From contig JAJZDX010000001.1 in the NCBI GenBank assembly GCA_021805865.1, positions 1 to 64,000 of the forward strand: a stretch of 64,000 nt of DNA, read 5' to 3'. Shown here in pieces: positions 60,237 to 64,000 of the stretch. The notes under the pieces were generated by a model. That model was given only the letters and a program-made list of their open reading frames with translations, made no database searches and was not told the DNA's origin. The stretch is from Pseudomonadota bacterium (lineage in GTDB: Bacteria > Pseudomonadota > Gammaproteobacteria > Steroidobacterales > Steroidobacteraceae). The position numbers and the translations under genes are program-made. Numbering within the stretch: position 1 is the stretch's first letter; every line of letters begins with the position of its first letter.

Positions 60237-60737
60237 TTAGCGCACCACCCGCATGGGGCGTGCATTGCGCCCCATGCCGAGCGCGCCGCTGCGCACCACC
60301 TCGAGGAGCTCCGCGCTCCGAGCCAGATCGACGGTGAAGGTATTGATCTCCGCCTCGCTCGCGGTCAACTCGACGATGAAGCCGTCCGCGGCCGGATCGA
60401 GCACCCGGCCACCGGTACGCACGACGTAGCCCCGGACCGCGTCCGTCTGTTCGGGCTGGACTTTGAGCTTGAGCAGGACCAGCTCGCGCTCGAGATGCTC
60501 TCCCGTGGTCATGTCCTCGACCTTGACCACGTCGATCAGCTTATTCAGCTGATTGACGATCTGGGGGATCACCGCATCCGACCCCTTGGTGACCAAAGTC
60601 AGTCGCGAGACGGTCGGATCGTCCGTGGGAGCCACCGAGAGCGACTCGATGTTGTAGCCGCGGGTGGAAAAAAGGCCCGCGACCCGGCTCAGGGCGCCGG
60701 CTTCGTTCTGCAGCAGGATAGCGATGATGTGACGCAT
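60237..60737 (-). CDS. ilvH: Acetolactate synthase small (regulatory) subunit
   Basis: This 166-residue protein has an N-terminal ACT domain (HIIAILLQNEAGALSRVAGLFSTRG, YNIESLSVAPT) and the family C-terminal domain (GRVLDPAADGFIVELT). It binds valine and activates the catalytic subunit. It is encoded divergently from the large subunit (262 bases apart) instead of downstream of it, as in usual ilvIH operons. Confidence 0.96.
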   Translation of the reverse strand: MRHIIAILLQNEAGALSRVAGLFSTRGYNIESLSVAPTDDPTVSRLTLVTKGSDAVIPQIVNQLNKLIDVVKVEDMTTGEHLERELVLLKLKVQPEQTDAVRGYVVRTGGRVLDPAADGFIVELTASEAEINTFTVDLARSAELLEVVRSGALGMGRNARPMRVVR

Positions 60738-60999
60738 GACGCTTGGGCTTCGAATAACGGCCGGAAACCTTCAGAGAATAAAGGAAAGAGACGGTCCGCG
60801 GCCATCGGTGCGGGTCCCGGGACTTGATTCACCGCAGGCACCGGCGGCAGGTGCCCGCGCAAAAAGCTCCGGCCGCGGCGGGAGGTCGGAGAGCCTTCGC
60901 GTAAGCCCGCGTGCTCGCGTTGCCCCGGTAATCGCCCGCTGATAGTCTCGGGCCATCTCCCTTTTCGGATGCTTGCCACCACCACATGAGTGCGCCCCC

Positions 61000-62847
61000 A
61001 TGACCGAGACCGCCCCACAGCCCCGCCACGAAGCACACCCGCTCGCCGGCCAGAGAATGTCCGGTGCACGGATGATCATGCAAGTGCTGGCGGACGAAGG
61101 GGTAGAGGCGATCTTCGGTTACAGCGGGGGCGCCATCCTGCCCACCTATGACGCGGTATTCCTGTACAACGAGGAGCACTCGAGGGCGGGAGGCAGGCAG
61201 ATCCCGCTCATCGTGCCTGCCAACGAGCAGGGCGCGGCATTCATGGCGGCGGGTTTCGCGCGTGCTACGGGCCGTGTGGGAGTGTGCCTTGTGACGTCGG
61301 GTCCCGGCGCCACGAACACCGTCACGCCCGTCCGGGACAGTATGGCCGACTCGGTACCCATCGTGGTCATCTGCGGACAGGTGGCGCGCGCCTCGATCGG
61401 CACCGACGCCTTCCAGGAGGCCCCGGTCACCGCCATCATGGGCTCGGTCGCCAAGCATGTCTTTCTCGTGACCGAGCCGCAACGGCTCGAGGCGACGATG
61501 CGCACCGCGTTCGAGCTCGCGCGGACCGGCCGCCCGGGGCCAGTGGTGATCGATGTACCCAAGGACGTCCAGAACTGGGAAGGCATCTTCGAAGGCGGCG
61601 GCAGACTGCCCATTCCGGGCTACCGTCGCCGCATGAGAGAACTCGCCGAGCACGCACTCGATGAGCGCGAGGCCGCGCGGCTCTTCGAGATGCTGGGCGA
61701 GTCGCGCCGGCCGCTGATCTATGCCGGCGGCGGCGTCATCCACGGTGCGGCGGCCACGGAGCTCACCGAGTTTGCCGCCACGTTCGACATCCCCGTGGTC
61801 ACCACGCTCATGGGCATCGGGGCGATCGACACCACCCACCGCCTCTCGATGCGCATGCTCGGCATGCACGGGGCGGCCTTCGCCAACTACTCCGTCGACG
61901 ATTGCGACTTCCTCATCGCTGTCGGCGCCCGGTTCGACGACCGGGTGGCCGGCGTGCCCGCCAAGTTTGCGCGCGGCGCCAAGCGGATAGCACAGCTGGA
62001 CATCGACCGCGCCGAGATCAACAAGGTCAAGCGCGTGCAGTGGAGCCACGTGGGAGTGCTGCCCGAGGCACTTCGCGCCCTCACCGCCCATGGACGGCGA
62101 AGCGGTTTTCGGCAGGATCTCGCGCAGTGGCACGAGGCGCTCGCCGCGCTCAAGCGCCGCCACGCCATGGGCTACGACCGCGAAAGCCCGCTCATTCAAC
62201 CGTACTACGTGATCGAGGAAATCAACAAGCTCACCCGCGGCGAGGCAATCATCTCCACCGGCGTCGGCCAGCATCAGATGTGGGCGGCACAGTACTGTGA
62301 TTTCCGCCGGCCACGCCTGTGGCTGACCTCCGGCAGCATGGGCACCATGGGCTTCGGCCTGCCCGCGGCGATCGGCGCACAGCTCGCCCATCCTCGCACA
62401 CTGGTGGTGGACATCGACGGGGACTCCAGCATCCGCATGAACCTCGGCGAGCTCGAGACCGTCACCACCTACGACCTGCCGATCAAGATCGTGGTGCTCA
62501 ACAACTTCGGCGACGGCATGGTCAAGCAGTGGCAGAAGCTGTTCTTCAAGGGACGGCTCTCGGCCAGCGATCGCTCGCTGCACAAGAAGGACTTCATCAA
62601 GGCCGCCCAGGCCGACGGTTTCCCGTATGCGGTGCGCCTGGACCGAAAGGAGGACGTGCCGCGGGTGGTGGCGGAATTCCTGAGCTCCCCGGGGCCCGCC
62701 TTCCTTGAGGTGATGATCGACCCCGATGCGGGGGTGTACCCCATGGTCGGGCCGGGCCAGACCTACGAGGAGATGATCACGGGGGACTTCATTCCCTCGC
62801 GCACCAAGGTGGATATCAAGCCGCCAGGACCTTCGGAAATGTTCTAG
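61000..62847 (+). CDS. ilvB: Acetolactate synthase large (catalytic) subunit
   Basis: This 615-residue ThDP enzyme condenses pyruvates to acetolactate for branched-chain amino acids. The catalytic Glu36 is in GVEAIFGY. The ThDP motif starts at GDS (474-476) and continues to VVLNNFGDGMVKQWQ. Domain order is standard: PYR, central FAD-binding domain, PP. Sequence is divergent from E. coli forms (GYSGG and GDSSIRMN where most have GYPGG and GDGSFQMN). The ATG at 61000 has no strong ribosome-binding site; a TTG 27 bases earlier is possible. Confidence 0.94.
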   Translation: MTETAPQPRHEAHPLAGQRMSGARMIMQVLADEGVEAIFGYSGGAILPTYDAVFLYNEEHSRAGGRQIPLIVPANEQGAAFMAAGFARATGRVGVCLVTSGPGATNTVTPVRDSMADSVPIVVICGQVARASIGTDAFQEAPVTAIMGSVAKHVFLVTEPQRLEATMRTAFELARTGRPGPVVIDVPKDVQNWEGIFEGGGRLPIPGYRRRMRELAEHALDEREAARLFEMLGESRRPLIYAGGGVIHGAAATELTEFAATFDIPVVTTLMGIGAIDTTHRLSMRMLGMHGAAFANYSVDDCDFLIAVGARFDDRVAGVPAKFARGAKRIAQLDIDRAEINKVKRVQWSHVGVLPEALRALTAHGRRSGFRQDLAQWHEALAALKRRHAMGYDRESPLIQPYYVIEEINKLTRGEAIISTGVGQHQMWAAQYCDFRRPRLWLTSGSMGTMGFGLPAAIGAQLAHPRTLVVDIDGDSSIRMNLGELETVTTYDLPIKIVVLNNFGDGMVKQWQKLFFKGRLSASDRSLHKKDFIKAAQADGFPYAVRLDRKEDVPRVVAEFLSSPGPAFLEVMIDPDAGVYPMVGPGQTYEEMITGDFIPSRTKVDIKPPGPSEMF

Positions 62848-62869
62848 GCTCCCCCGGGAGGATCTGCCT

Positions 62870-63289
62870 ATGAAATACCTGCACACCATGGTTCGAGTGA
62901 CCGATCTTGCGGCCTCGCTGCGCTTCTACTGTGATGCGCTCGGCCTGAGGGAACTCTCGCGCAAGGACTACCCCCAGGGCCGCTACACGCTGGTGTTCCT
63001 GGCCGCCCCCGGCGACGATTCGGCGCAGGTGGAGCTCACCTACAACTGGGATCCGGAGAATTACACGGGAGGGCGCAATTTCGGCCATCTCGCCTACGCG
63101 GTCGATGACATCTACGCGACCTGCGGGCGCTTGCAAGACCACGGCGTCGTGATCCACCGCCCCCCCCGCGACGGACACATGGCCTTCGTGCGCTCGCCGG
63201 ATGCGATCTCGATCGAGCTGTTGCAGCGCGGCGAGCCGCTGCCGCCCGCCGAGCCATGGAAATCGATGCAGAACGCCGGCAGCTGGTAG
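62870..63289 (+). CDS. gloA: Lactoylglutathione lyase (glyoxalase I)
   Basis: GloA isomerises the methylglyoxal-glutathione hemithioacetal to S-lactoylglutathione. In this 139-residue VOC-fold protein the four metal ligands are His5, Glu55, His73 and Glu116, matching the Ni-type E. coli enzyme. GGAGGA precedes the ATG at 62870, 22 bases after ilvB, so it may be co-transcribed with ilvB. Confidence 0.95.
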   Translation: MKYLHTMVRVTDLAASLRFYCDALGLRELSRKDYPQGRYTLVFLAAPGDDSAQVELTYNWDPENYTGGRNFGHLAYAVDDIYATCGRLQDHGVVIHRPPRDGHMAFVRSPDAISIELLQRGEPLPPAEPWKSMQNAGSW

Positions 63290-63321
63290 CAGCCGGCTCC
63301 ATCCCCGGCGCGCAGCCGGCC

Positions 63322-63780
63322 ATGGCGACCGAGAGCCCCGAGGCGCTGATCGAGCGCTACCTGCACGAGCAAATTCCACTCTCCGCGGCCATGGGCGTGC
63401 GCGTTGCGCACGCGGCGGCTGACTGTGTCCGGCTCACGGCGCCCCTCGCCCCGAACATCAACCACAGCGAGACGGTGTTTGGCGGCAGCGCCGCATCGGT
63501 GGCCACACTGGCGGCCTGGGCACTGTTGCACCTTCGACTCACCGGCGAGGGACTGCGCGCGCGGGTGGTCATCCAGCGCAGCGGCATGGAATACCAGCGT
63601 CCCATCCCGGGGAGCTTCGAAGCCCGTTGCCGCTTTGCCGATGCGGCTGCCTGGGAGCGCTTCCGCACCCTGCTCGGACGGCGGGGCCGAGCCCGCATCC
63701 GGCTGACCGCGGAGCTCTTCTACCGGGACGAGAGGATGGGCGCGTTCGAAGGGGAGTTCGTGGCGATCGCCTCGCGCTGA
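63322..63780 (+). CDS. YiiD C-terminal-domain thioesterase-like protein
   Basis: This 152-residue hot-dog-fold protein matches the YiiD_C domain: LIERYLHEQIPLSAAMGVRV, PLAPNINHSETVFGGSAASV and WALLHLRL. The family has predicted thioesterase activity. I chose ATG 63322 because the domain begins there; ATG 63256 would overlap gloA by 34 bases and add 22 unconserved residues. Probably co-transcribed with gloA. Confidence 0.83.
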   Translation: MATESPEALIERYLHEQIPLSAAMGVRVAHAAADCVRLTAPLAPNINHSETVFGGSAASVATLAAWALLHLRLTGEGLRARVVIQRSGMEYQRPIPGSFEARCRFADAAAWERFRTLLGRRGRARIRLTAELFYRDERMGAFEGEFVAIASR

Positions 63781-63891
63781 GGCGCCAGTGGAACTGCGGC
63801 GCGGGACGGCGCACAATGTGCGCAGTTGGAATCGCCCGATTCCAAACCCAGTCCGCAAACGCGTAACGACGCAAGCAAGGGGAAGCTCGCC

Positions 63892-64000
63892 ATGAGTAAC
63901 GCCGAGATTCGAGGACTGTTCGTCTGGCACGAGTTGATGACGACCGACCCCCAGAGCGCGGCGGCATTCTACGCCGGGGTGTTCCGCTGGAAGGCGCAGC
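63892..64000 (+). CDS. VOC-family protein, cut by the window end
   Basis: The first 36 residues are visible (MSNAEIRGLFVWHELMTTDP...FYAGVFRWKAQ). The pattern WHELMTTDP-x-AAAFY is the start of a glyoxalase/bleomycin-resistance (VOC) domain as in two-domain VOC proteins. AAGGGGA lies 9 bases before the ATG. The function and full length cannot be judged. Confidence 0.8.
   Translation, partial: MSNAEIRGLFVWHELMTTDPQSAAAFYAGVFRWKAQ

Overview
This is a 64-kb stretch of a high-GC proteobacterial chromosome, most likely a gammaproteobacterium. The evidence for that is: asmA-mutY-yggX order, a minCDE operon, an HrpB helicase, an NfeD/slipin pair, Zn-type HemB with oxygen-dependent HemF, the five-enzyme histidine route found in pseudomonads, and a sigma54/NtrC-type glnK promoter. 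I cannot name the genus. Translation starts are often TTG or GTG, and many neighbouring genes overlap by 4 bases (ATGA, GTGA or TTGA).

Layout. 0-0.4 kb: a hairpin-rich, satellite-phage-like stretch just 3' of a tRNA-Phe. 0.4-3.4 kb: a structured leader, then a NarL-type two-component pair. 3.5-13.1 kb: a tetrapyrrole supercluster (hemA, hemL, a second two-component system, hemC, hemD, hemB, hemE, hemF, a PRC-barrel lipoprotein). 13.1-17.5 kb: a short AsmA, mutY, yggX and edd. 17.6-25 kb on the minus strand: a membrane-protein remnant, minCDE, hrpB, a DUF423 gene, and slipin with NfeD. 25.3-38.2 kb: mixed housekeeping and accessory genes (RibD-like reductase, ABC exporter, flavodoxin, hydrolase, PadR with a broken pspC, YqgE, YgiQ, DUF1343). 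38.6-46.2 kb: a double-length uvrA, a zinc-ribbon protein, and a SPOR-domain protein preceded by a c-di-GMP-I-type riboswitch. 46.5-53.9 kb: the complete histidine-utilisation locus, with hutI-hutH-hutG-hutU divergent from hutF-hutC. 53.9-55.5 kb: a decay zone with a deleted radical-SAM gene and a dead IS1595-like element. 55.7-58.2 kb: cobalamin lower-ligand assembly genes cobT, cobS and cobU. 58.2-64 kb: a ferredoxin-reductase-like flavoprotein, glnK, divergent ilvH and ilvB, gloA, a thioesterase-like gene and a truncated VOC gene at the window edge.

How the genes work together. The hem genes cover all steps from glutamyl-tRNA to protoporphyrinogen IX except the last oxidase, and they enclose a membrane histidine kinase and OmpR-type regulator in the same overlapping transcription unit. 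The hut genes turn histidine into glutamate, ammonia and formate under an on-site HutC repressor, with a pair of tandem palindromes as its likely operators. GlnK (with NtrC/sigma54 signals) and acetolactate synthase belong to nitrogen and branched-chain amino-acid control.

The most unusual items are the c-di-GMP riboswitch ahead of a SPOR-domain gene, the two-component system buried in the heme cluster beside a very divergent HemA, the four-ATPase UvrA, the twin hut operators, and three decayed genes (pspC, a PA0069-like radical SAM gene, an IS1595-like transposase) whose lesions can be read directly.
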